Assembly: GCA_024763435.1 (NCBI GenBank)
Contig: JANTFN010000148.1
Location: forward strand, 1-5,094
DNA from: Thermodesulfobacteriota bacterium
GTDB taxonomy: Bacteria > Desulfobacterota > S145-22
DNA: 5,094 nucleotides
Direction of reading: 5' to 3'
In this document: positions 1 to 5,094 of the stretch, piece after piece
How positions within the stretch are numbered: the stretch's first letter is position 1
Layout: each line of letters starts with the position of its first letter
The notes under the pieces: model-generated
What the model saw: only the letters and a program-made list of their open reading frames with translations
Database searches by the model: none
Told to the model about the DNA's origin: nothing
Program-made: the position numbers and the translations under genes

Positions 1-1746
1 CTTTTCCCCTATTTCAAAAGATTCCGGTGGCTGATTTTTTTGGGAATTTTTTCCCTCGCGACGGTGGATTGCCTCCAACTTATCATCCCCTACATCATCA
101 AATGGGTGGTGGATGACCTGACGGCCGGAAAAGCGACGTCGCTCGGGCTTTTGAAATACGCCCTCTGGATTGCACTTTTAGCGCTAGGGATTGGCGGGTT
201 CAGGTATGTCTGGCGCTTGTCGCTTTTGACCCCCGCGCGGAGGATTGAAGAGGACCTTCGGAACCGCCTTTTCAGGCATATCCTTTCCCTGCCGGAGAGT
301 TTTTTCCTCGAGTTTCCAACGGGGGATCTCATGGCCCGCTTTGTGAACGACCTGAACATGGTTCGCATGGCGGTGGCGTTTGGCATGGTCGGGTTTATGG
401 ATGCCTTTGTCCTCGGGATTTCAACCCTCGTGTTTATGATCTGGATAAGCCGTGATTTAACACTGTATGTCCTTATCCCCATGCCCTTCCTTGTCCTCGC
501 GACGGCCCTCATCAGCCGACGGATTCACGCACGGGCGCAGCGGGTTCAAAAACAGTTTGCGACCCTGACGGAAACGGTTCGGGAGGGTGTCAGCGGCGTT
601 CGGGTAATACGGGCGTACCGGGCGGAAACAAGGCAGGGCAAGAAGGTTGAAGAGGAGGGAGAAAAACTTTTGCGGGAGAATCTCGCGCTCGCGAAGGTCC
701 GGGGCATATTCTTTCCTATCCTGATGTTTTTGGTCAATCTCAGCATGGTGATTGTTTTGTATTTTGGCGGCAGAGAGACGATCCTGGCCCGGATAACACC
801 GGGGGATTTTGTCGCGTTTACCAATTATCTCATGCTCCTGACCTGGCCGATGATGGCCATGGGGTGGGTTATATCCCTGTTGCAGCGCGGTGCGGCATCG
901 TTGATGCGAATCAATGAAGTCTTGTCTCAAACATCTCCCCTGCATGCTGTCAGTGCCTCTCGGCAGCACTTTGATCCGGATGCGCCATTAACCTGCACGC
1001 GACTCTGGTTTTCCTATCCGCCGGGGGACCGTCCTGTCCTGAAAGACTGCAGCCTGCCCTTTGAAAGGGGCAGACAATCCATTGTGGCTGGCGAGATAGG
1101 GTGCGGCAAGTCAACTCTGTTGATGCTGTTGTTGCGCCAGTTTGATCCGCAAAAGGGGGCCATTGCCCTGGGGGAGCAGGACATCCGGAAGATAAACCTG
1201 ACGGATTACAGACAGCTCTTTGCCTTTGTTTCCCAGGAGCCGGTGGTTTTTTCGCAAACGGTTCTTGAAAACCTCACCTTTGGAGATGGGACGATCCCCT
1301 TCCGGGAAATCTACAAGGCCCTGTCGGTTGTTAAAATGCGGGAAGAAATCGAATTATTTCCCGACGGCCTTGATACGCTTGTCGGTGAAAAGGGCGTGAC
1401 CCTCTCGGGGGGGCAGCGGCAGCGCCTCGCACTGGCCCGGGCATTGCTGTCAAAACGGCCCTTCCTTATCCTTGACGCGCCTTTTTCTTCCGTGGATGTG
1501 GAGACGCAGAAGGCGATTATGACCGCGATGAAGGCCTCGTTTCCCGGTAAGACCCTTATCATGACCTCCCAGCGTGTTTCATCTTTTATGGCGGCGGACA
1601 GGGTATTTATGATGCATGACGGCGGGATTGTCGCGTCAGGGACGCACGCGGAGCTTTTGAAGACAAGCACCGCTTACGTGGATTTTATTCGGGAGCGGGA
1701 GCTCTGCAACGGTCTGGCGTGCGAGGGGGGTCCGAATGCACTCTGA
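1..1746 (+). CDS. ABC exporter half-transporter, YheI/BmrC-like subunit with degenerate ATP site (5' partial)
   Basis: This is an inner-membrane ABC exporter subunit with a transmembrane domain followed by an ATPase domain, probably one half of a heterodimer with the next gene. Residues are counted from base 1 because the frame is open from there. The first codons read LFPYFKRFRW, a typical basic stretch before TM1, so the start lies upstream and the in-frame TTG at 40 is unlikely to be real. About six membrane segments are visible (near 10-36, 51-72, 128-148, 153-172, 234-256, 270-293). The ATPase domain has Walker A GEIGCGKST (364-372), Q-loop FVSQE (Gln412), X-loop-like LVGEKG and a canonical LSGGQ signature (468-472). 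Walker B reads FLILDA, so the catalytic Glu is Ala493, and the switch-loop His is Gln524 (TSQRVSS). Both key hydrolysis residues are therefore missing, as expected for the degenerate-site half of a heterodimer. Its substrate cannot be read from the sequence. MdlA-like is an equivalent family label. Confidence 0.93.
   Translation, partial: LFPYFKRFRWLIFLGIFSLATVDCLQLIIPYIIKWVVDDLTAGKATSLGLLKYALWIALLALGIGGFRYVWRLSLLTPARRIEEDLRNRLFRHILSLPESFFLEFPTGDLMARFVNDLNMVRMAVAFGMVGFMDAFVLGISTLVFMIWISRDLTLYVLIPMPFLVLATALISRRIHARAQRVQKQFATLTETVREGVSGVRVIRAYRAETRQGKKVEEEGEKLLRENLALAKVRGIFFPILMFLVNLSMVIVLYFGGRETILARITPGDFVAFTNYLMLLTWPMMAMGWVISLLQRGAASLMRINEVLSQTSPLHAVSASRQHFDPDAPLTCTRLWFSYPPGDRPVLKDCSLPFERGRQSIVAGEIGCGKSTLLMLLLRQFDPQKGAIALGEQDIRKINLTDYRQLFAFVSQEPVVFSQTVLENLTFGDGTIPFREIYKALSVVKMREEIELFPDGLDTLVGEKGVTLSGGQRQRLALARALLSKRPFLILDAPFSSVDVETQKAIMTAMKASFPGKTLIMTSQRVSSFMAADRVFMMHDGGIVASGTHAELLKTSTAYVDFIRERELCNGLACEGGPNAL
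1724..1730 (+). promoter_or_regulatory. Ribosome binding site of the second ABC gene
   Basis: The G-rich run AGGGGGG lies 5 bases before the ATG at 1736 and inside the end of the upstream ABC gene. It supports this ATG as the start and implies coupled translation of the two subunits. Confidence 0.6.
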
Positions 1747-3853
1747 TTTTGGGTATTTTGAAGAAGAGCATCTTGGCAAGCCCTATGACATCAATCTGTT
1801 GCGGCGAATTTATCGTTACATCCGCCCTTACAGAAAATGGTTTTTTCTCTCCATCCTGCTGGCGCTGCTCACCGCGGCTGTGGATCTGTCGTTTCCCTAT
1901 ATCGTGAAGGAAGCCATTGACCTCTATATTGTCCAGACGTATCGCCCCGTTTTCGAAAAAACCGCCCTTTCCGGTATAACCCGACTCTCCGCTTCGGATC
2001 TTGTTGAAACCACGACACCCGCGGTTAGAATGATGTCCAATCGTGCCTTTAAGAAAATTGACCCGGGGGTCCGCGATAAGTTGATCCGGTCAGGCGTTAT
2101 CGGGAAGGCATCTTTTATCAGGTTGTTGCCGGATAGTGAGACAATGGGTGTTCTCAAAAAGAAAAAGGTTTCAACCTATCAAAGCGGAAACGCCCTGTTT
2201 ATTCCCTACAGTGCCGTCAGGGAAATCCCCTATGGAAAATTATTGCGCCTCCGCGCGGGAAATCTCCGGGGAGTGGCCTGGATGGCAGGATTGTATCTAA
2301 TTATCCTGATAGCTGGGTTTTTCATGCAGTTTTTTGAGGTTATCGCGCTGGAAACGATGGGACAGCGGGTCATGCAGGATATCCGGGTTGAACTTTTTAA
2401 TCATATTCTGCGGCTGAAAACCCCATTTTTTGATACCTCACCCATTGGGAGGGTTGTCACGCGTGTGACCAATGATATCGAAAACCTTCATAATCTCTTT
2501 ACCGCCATTCTCGTTAATCAGTTCAAAGATGTTTTTCTTTTAATCGGTATCCTCGCGGTGCTGTTTAACATCGAATACCGTCTCGCGTTTCTGGTTCTGA
2601 TCCTTGTGCCGTTTATTGTCCTGGTGAGTTTTTTATTCAGCCGATGGGCGCGGGATGTCTTCCGCGATATCCGCACCTTAATCGGGCAGATAAACGCCAC
2701 AGTCCAGGAGACGTTGTCGGGGATACGGGTTCTCCAGGTTTTTCAGCAGGAGCACCGGCGGGCAGAAACATTCAGGGAAATAAACAGCAGAACCTATGAA
2801 GCGAATATACGTCAGGTGAAAATTTTCGCCTTTTTCATGCCGCTGATTGAGATTATCGGGTCTTTTGCCGTGGGCCTGATTATCTGGCGGGGAGGTATGG
2901 GGATTGTTGCGGGGGCCCTTTCCCTCGGCGCGCTGGTGGCTTTTTTATCCTATATTCGGATGTTTTTCAGGCCCATCCGGGATCTCGCGGAAAAATATAA
3001 CATCATGCAGTCTGCCATGGCCTCCACGGAGCGAATCTTTCAACTCATGGATATGGAAAGGGAACGCGCGGAAGAACAGGGCCCGTCTTCTACAAACTCT
3101 GATGTACCCGTTGCGAAAGAGGTGCTTGAAAGAGATATCGTTTTTTCTCATGTCTGGTTCAGGTATGGGGGAGACAAATGGGTTTTCAGGGACCTGTCCA
3201 TCTCCTTTAAAGCGCGGAAAACAACGGCGGTTGTCGGGCCGACCGGTGCCGGAAAAAGTTCCATGATCTATCTCCTCGACAGGTTTTATCCCCCTGAAAA
3301 AGGCGTAATAACCATAGGCAGCCGGGATATCCATCAGATTCCTCTCAATATTTTGAGGGGAAATATCGGGTTTGTGTTGCAGGACGTGCGTCTTTTCTCA
3401 GGAACGCTGTGGGAAAATATCCTTCTGGGCGCGGCGGAAAAGGGCAGGGCGTATGCCGCCGAGGTGCTGGCGCGTCTTGGGGTCCCAGACTTTTCGGATA
3501 GATTTCAGGAGGGACTTGAAACGCGGCTTGGAGAAGAGGGCCGGGGAATGTCCAGCGGCGAGCGGCAGATGATTGCCTTTGCCCGCGCGTTTGCCATGAA
3601 CCCCCCGATTCTTGTCCTCGATGAAGCCACGGCCAGTGTAGATCCCCTGACAGAACGCCTGATTCAACAGGCGCTTCACGTTCTCCTTAAAGACAGAACC
3701 GCCATCGTTATCGCCCACAGGCTGTCCACGATTCGCCAGGCGGACCGTATTGTCGTCATCCAGGATGGCCATGTCGCCGAGTCGGGAACGCACGCGTCCC
3801 TGATTGAGGGCAGGGGTTTGTATGCCAGGTATAACCGGATTCAGGGAGAGTAA
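1736..3853 (+). CDS. ABC exporter half-transporter, YheH/BmrD-like subunit with TM1-TM2 extracytoplasmic insert
   Basis: This 705-residue inner-membrane exporter subunit is the likely partner of the preceding gene, which it overlaps by 11 bases. A short acidic N-terminus (FEEEHLGKPYD) leads into TM1 (about 35-57). A non-membrane stretch of about 110 residues (roughly 66-175) follows before TM2 (about 178-202). TM3-TM6 lie near 265-280, 282-302, 361-385 and 390-410. The ATPase domain has Walker A GPTGAGKSS (501-509), Q-loop FVLQD (Gln549), Walker B LVLDE with intact catalytic Glu630, D-loop SVD and H-loop His661 (AHRLST). The signature is MSSGE (605-609) instead of LSGGQ. YheH-type proteins are known for an FSSGE-like signature and, in BmrD, for an extracellular domain between TM1 and TM2, so length and layout both fit. 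The extra length and the insert argue against an MsbA-type homodimer. Drug or lipid export is possible; the substrate is unknown. I see no cysteine anywhere in the protein. Confidence 0.95.
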   Translation: MHSDFGYFEEEHLGKPYDINLLRRIYRYIRPYRKWFFLSILLALLTAAVDLSFPYIVKEAIDLYIVQTYRPVFEKTALSGITRLSASDLVETTTPAVRMMSNRAFKKIDPGVRDKLIRSGVIGKASFIRLLPDSETMGVLKKKKVSTYQSGNALFIPYSAVREIPYGKLLRLRAGNLRGVAWMAGLYLIILIAGFFMQFFEVIALETMGQRVMQDIRVELFNHILRLKTPFFDTSPIGRVVTRVTNDIENLHNLFTAILVNQFKDVFLLIGILAVLFNIEYRLAFLVLILVPFIVLVSFLFSRWARDVFRDIRTLIGQINATVQETLSGIRVLQVFQQEHRRAETFREINSRTYEANIRQVKIFAFFMPLIEIIGSFAVGLIIWRGGMGIVAGALSLGALVAFLSYIRMFFRPIRDLAEKYNIMQSAMASTERIFQLMDMERERAEEQGPSSTNSDVPVAKEVLERDIVFSHVWFRYGGDKWVFRDLSISFKARKTTAVVGPTGAGKSSMIYLLDRFYPPEKGVITIGSRDIHQIPLNILRGNIGFVLQDVRLFSGTLWENILLGAAEKGRAYAAEVLARLGVPDFSDRFQEGLETRLGEEGRGMSSGERQMIAFARAFAMNPPILVLDEATASVDPLTERLIQQALHVLLKDRTAIVIAHRLSTIRQADRIVVIQDGHVAESGTHASLIEGRGLYARYNRIQGE
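3843..3848 (+). promoter_or_regulatory. Ribosome binding site of the PAP2 gene
   Basis: AGGGAG lies 6 bases before the ATG at 3855, within the last codons of the upstream ABC gene. It decides the start: an in-frame TTG at 3804 would add 17 residues, overlap the ABC gene by 50 bases and give the protein an atypical N-terminus. Confidence 0.65.
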
Positions 3854-3854
3854 A

Positions 3855-4475
3855 ATGGAAAAACTGTTCAGGAAAACAGTGATTGCCGCCGGAATATCAG
3901 GCGTTGGCTATCTGCTCCTGTTTTTCTTTTTCGATAAACCTGTTGATTTATGGGTGCATCATACTTGTGTAAATACAGAAATATTCCGGTTGGCTGCGTC
4001 AATTTCCTGCATGGCCAAAGGGGTTTACGTCATGCTTGCAATAGCTGTTTGCTTTATTATGATTATTGCCATAGATCCCGACCTGAAAAAAGAAAAGACA
4101 AGGAATTTGCTTTATGTCTGCGTCAGCTGTTCTATCGCAATCATCATCGGTGAGGGGTTGAAATTTCTGCTTGCCCGCGCGCGTCCGATAATGCTGTTTG
4201 AGCATAATCTTTACGGGTTGACCTTTTTTTCATCGAAATGGGCCTTAAATTCTACGCCATCCGGCCACACATTCCGAGCCTTTTCAATCCTGACTGCTTT
4301 ATCCCTGCTGTATCGGCGGGGAACCGTTGTGTTTATCGCTGCCGCGATACTGATGGGTGCAAGCCGGGTATTTGTAACCGCCCATTATCCCAGTGATATC
4401 CTTTTTGGCGCCTTCATAGGAATTTTTACGGCTGCCTGGGTTTACAGGTATTTTTCAATTAGAGCGGATAAGTGA
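3855..4475 (+). CDS. PAP2-family membrane phosphatase
   Basis: This 206-residue polytopic membrane protein has the complete type 2 phosphatidic acid phosphatase signature. Motif 1 is KX6RP (Lys103, Arg110, Pro111), motif 2 is PSGH (135-138) and motif 3 is SRX5HX3D (Ser170, Arg171, catalytic His177, Asp181). Family members of this kind remove phosphate from lipids such as phosphatidylglycerol phosphate, undecaprenyl pyrophosphate or lipid A, with the active site on the periplasmic face. The motifs do not tell which of these is used here. Hydrophobic segments lie near 8-26, 55-74, 86-102, 140-152, 157-170 and 182-197, matching the usual six-helix fold. The gene starts one base after the ABC stop, so it is almost certainly in the same operon. 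Samples of its 5' part are about 42% GC, against 50-53% in samples of the first ABC gene, which could mean a different history or simply its Phe/Ile-rich content. Confidence 0.93.
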   Translation: MEKLFRKTVIAAGISGVGYLLLFFFFDKPVDLWVHHTCVNTEIFRLAASISCMAKGVYVMLAIAVCFIMIIAIDPDLKKEKTRNLLYVCVSCSIAIIIGEGLKFLLARARPIMLFEHNLYGLTFFSSKWALNSTPSGHTFRAFSILTALSLLYRRGTVVFIAAAILMGASRVFVTAHYPSDILFGAFIGIFTAAWVYRYFSIRADK

Positions 4476-4488
4476 ATTGAAGTTTTTT
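4453..4488 (+). terminator. Possible weak intrinsic terminator of the ABC-PAP2 operon
   Basis: TTCAATT (4454-4460) is the exact inverted repeat of AATTGAA (4475-4481). A T-G wobble (4453/4482) can extend the stem to 8 pairs, and a run of six T follows at 4483-4488. Position and T-run fit a rho-independent terminator. However, the stem has one G-C pair and the loop is 14 bases, so it would be weak. The stem overlaps the end of the PAP2 gene and its stop codon. Confidence 0.35.
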
Positions 4489-4501
4489 CAGATATAAAGA
4501 C

Positions 4502-4507
4502 AAAAAA
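4502..4507 (-). terminator. T-run directly after tRNA-Leu, possible 3' end of tpiA-secG-tRNA transcript
   Basis: On the minus strand six T residues follow immediately after the encoded CCA of the tRNA. There is no separate hairpin, so this would have to act with the tRNA fold itself (for example the GC-rich T-arm stem 11 bases earlier) or serve as a trimming signal. It is a weak call based only on position. Confidence 0.2.
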
Positions 4508-4593
4508 TGGTGCCGAAGGCGGGATTCGAACCCGCACAGGCGTCGCCCACCACCCCCTCAAGATGGCGTGTCTACCACTTCCACCACTTCGGC
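4508..4593 (-). tRNA. tRNA-Leu (anticodon GAG), CCA encoded
   Basis: This 86-base class II tRNA reads leucine codons CUC and CUU. The acceptor stem pairs GCCGAAG (4593-4587) with CTTCGGC (4518-4512), followed by discriminator A and an encoded CCA (4510-4508). The D-stem is GTG/CAC with GG in the loop. The anticodon stem is CCATC/GGTGG around the loop TTGAGGG, which places anticodon GAG at 4559-4557. A long variable arm (GGGC/GCCT around GAC) is typical of leucine tRNAs, and the T-arm is GCGGG-TTCGAAT-CCCGC. The discriminator A also fits leucine. It begins only 10 bases after the secG stop, leaving no room for a promoter of its own outside secG. It is therefore probably processed from the tpiA-secG transcript. 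Confidence 0.97.
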
Positions 4594-4603
4594 AATAAGA
4601 TCA

Positions 4604-4972
4604 TTATTTATTAGACGTCCCGGTTTTTGAATTTCCACTGGGTTTTGGCGCTTCTTTCTTTGCTCGTGTTGGCGCGGGTGCTTTTTTTGGAACCGCCGGC
4701 GCGCTTTGCTTCGACTTCATAATGGTTGAAACAGAGCCCTTGTGCTTGCCGCTTGTAAAGGCCAGGAGCAAAGAGGTCAGCATAAAGATAACCGCGGCCG
4801 CGACAGTCACCTTGTTGAGAAAGGGCGCCGAGCCCTGGCTTCCGAAGACGGTCTGGCTTGCACCCGCCCCGAATGCGGCGCCGATGTCACTCCCCCGTCC
4901 AGTCTGGAGGAGAATAATAATAATCAGTGCAAGCGCAACCACGACATGTAAAATTGAGAGTACTGTAGCCAT
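4604..4972 (-). CDS. secG: Protein translocase subunit SecG
   Basis: SecG is the small auxiliary subunit of the SecYEG protein-conducting channel in the inner membrane and aids SecA-driven export. The 122-residue protein has the family layout: TM1 (about 3-23), the conserved cytoplasmic loop LLQTGRGSDIGAAFG followed by GASQTVFGSQG (21-47), then TM2 (about 54-73). Residues after about 75 form a basic Lys/Ala/Pro-rich tail with no apparent fold. E. coli SecG is slightly shorter and also ends in an Ala/Pro-rich tail. The ATG is supported by AAAGGA at a 5-base spacing. The gene follows tpiA by 9 bases and is followed by tRNA-Leu(GAG). It ends in tandem stops (TAA then TGA in frame). Confidence 0.96.
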   Translation of the reverse strand: MATVLSILHVVVALALIIIILLQTGRGSDIGAAFGAGASQTVFGSQGSAPFLNKVTVAAAVIFMLTSLLLAFTSGKHKGSVSTIMKSKQSAPAVPKKAPAPTRAKKEAPKPSGNSKTGTSNK

Positions 4973-4977
4973 GTGTA

Positions 4978-4983
4978 TCCTTT
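4978..4983 (-). promoter_or_regulatory. Ribosome binding site of secG
   Basis: AAAGGA on the minus strand sits 5 bases before the secG ATG and overlaps the tpiA stop codon (TAA at 4984-4982). This suggests that ribosomes finishing tpiA help start secG. Confidence 0.65.
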
Positions 4984-5094
4984 AAAAACTCCGTTTTATG
5001 AGTTCGCTGAAGGGGTCCGCCTTTAAACTCGCGCCACCTACCAGCCCTCCGTCAATATTTTTCATTTCCATTAAACCTTCAACATTACCAGGCT
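4982..5094 (-). CDS. tpiA: Triosephosphate isomerase, C-terminal end (partial)
   Basis: Only the last 36 residues are in the window; the gene continues past base 5094. TpiA interconverts dihydroxyacetone phosphate and glyceraldehyde 3-phosphate in glycolysis and gluconeogenesis, in the cytoplasm. The fragment reads PGNVEGLMEMKNIDGG, then LVGGASLKADPFSELIKRSF and stop. The IDGxLVGGASLK block is the highly conserved C-terminal phosphate-binding region of the TIM barrel, and the preceding GNV-x-x-L-M matches the usual P-x-N segment before it. The stop precedes secG by 9 bases, so the two are probably cotranscribed. In many bacteria pgk lies upstream of tpiA, which would be outside this window. 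Confidence 0.93.
   Translation of the reverse strand, partial: PGNVEGLMEMKNIDGGLVGGASLKADPFSELIKRSF

Noticed and set aside
457..969. Long open frame on the minus strand inside the first ABC gene
   Set aside because: It is antisense to a strongly conserved ABC gene, and its translation is rich in Arg, His and Pro with no recognisable domain. The same holds for the minus frames at 90-512 and 1311-1670.
3398..3793. Minus-strand open frame inside the second ABC ATPase domain
   Set aside because: It lies antisense to the signature, Walker B and H-loop of a conserved protein, and I see no domain in it. It is explained by the codon bias of the real gene.
1736..3853. MsbA-type lipid A flippase homodimer
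   Set aside because: The degenerate signature, the TM1-TM2 insert and the adjacent complementary partner fit a YheI/YheH-type heterodimer better. MsbA has canonical LSGGQ and is shorter.
3804..3854. Longer PAP2 form starting at TTG 3804
   Set aside because: It would overlap the ABC gene by 50 bases. The ATG at 3855 has a good ribosome binding site and gives a typical basic N-terminus before the first membrane helix.
4508..4593. tRNA-Leu as an integration site for a mobile element
   Set aside because: No integrase, direct repeat of the tRNA 3' end or foreign-looking gene lies next to it in this window; both flanks are intact chromosomal genes.
4722..4985. Plus-strand open frame opposite secG
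   Set aside because: SecG on the minus strand has clear family motifs, a ribosome binding site and conserved neighbours. The plus frame has none of these.

Overview
The window reads as a stretch of ordinary bacterial chromosome from a Gram-negative, proteobacterium-like organism. Desulfobacterota or a relative is my best guess. It rests on the tpiA-secG-tRNA-Leu(GAG) gene order and the style of the ABC proteins, and no marker fixes the taxon. Almost every base is assigned: two convergent transcription units meet in a 32-base gap at 4476-4507. There are no insertion sequences, CRISPR repeats, phage genes or long non-coding stretches.

Left unit, plus strand (1-4475): two half-size ABC exporter subunits and a PAP2-family phosphatase, packed head to tail. 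The first ABC gene enters from outside the window, so its true start is missing. It overlaps the second ABC gene by 11 bases, and the PAP2 gene starts one base after the second ABC stop. The two ABC proteins look like the halves of one heterodimeric exporter of the YheI/YheH (BmrC/BmrD) type. Subunit 1 has a canonical LSGGQ signature but has lost the catalytic glutamate (Ala) and the switch histidine (Gln). Subunit 2 has the intact Walker B Glu and H-loop His but a degenerate MSSGE signature. These changes pair up exactly to give one competent and one degenerate ATP site. Subunit 2 also carries a predicted extracytoplasmic insert of about 110 residues between TM1 and TM2. The PAP2 protein has all three phosphatase motifs and probably removes phosphate from a lipid at the membrane. 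Its position suggests, but does not prove, that the transporter handles a lipid or envelope-related substrate.

Right unit, minus strand (5094-4508): the C-terminal end of tpiA (triosephosphate isomerase), then secG (SecYEG translocon subunit) 9 bases later, then a tRNA-Leu(GAG) with encoded CCA only 10 bases after the secG stop. This is a conserved housekeeping cluster; E. coli keeps the secG-tRNA-Leu(GAG) part. The tRNA is probably cut out of the tpiA-secG transcript.

I see no clearly undescribed system. The points most worth a second look are the double loss of catalytic residues in ABC subunit 1, the extracytoplasmic insert of subunit 2, and the link of this exporter to a PAP2 phosphatase.
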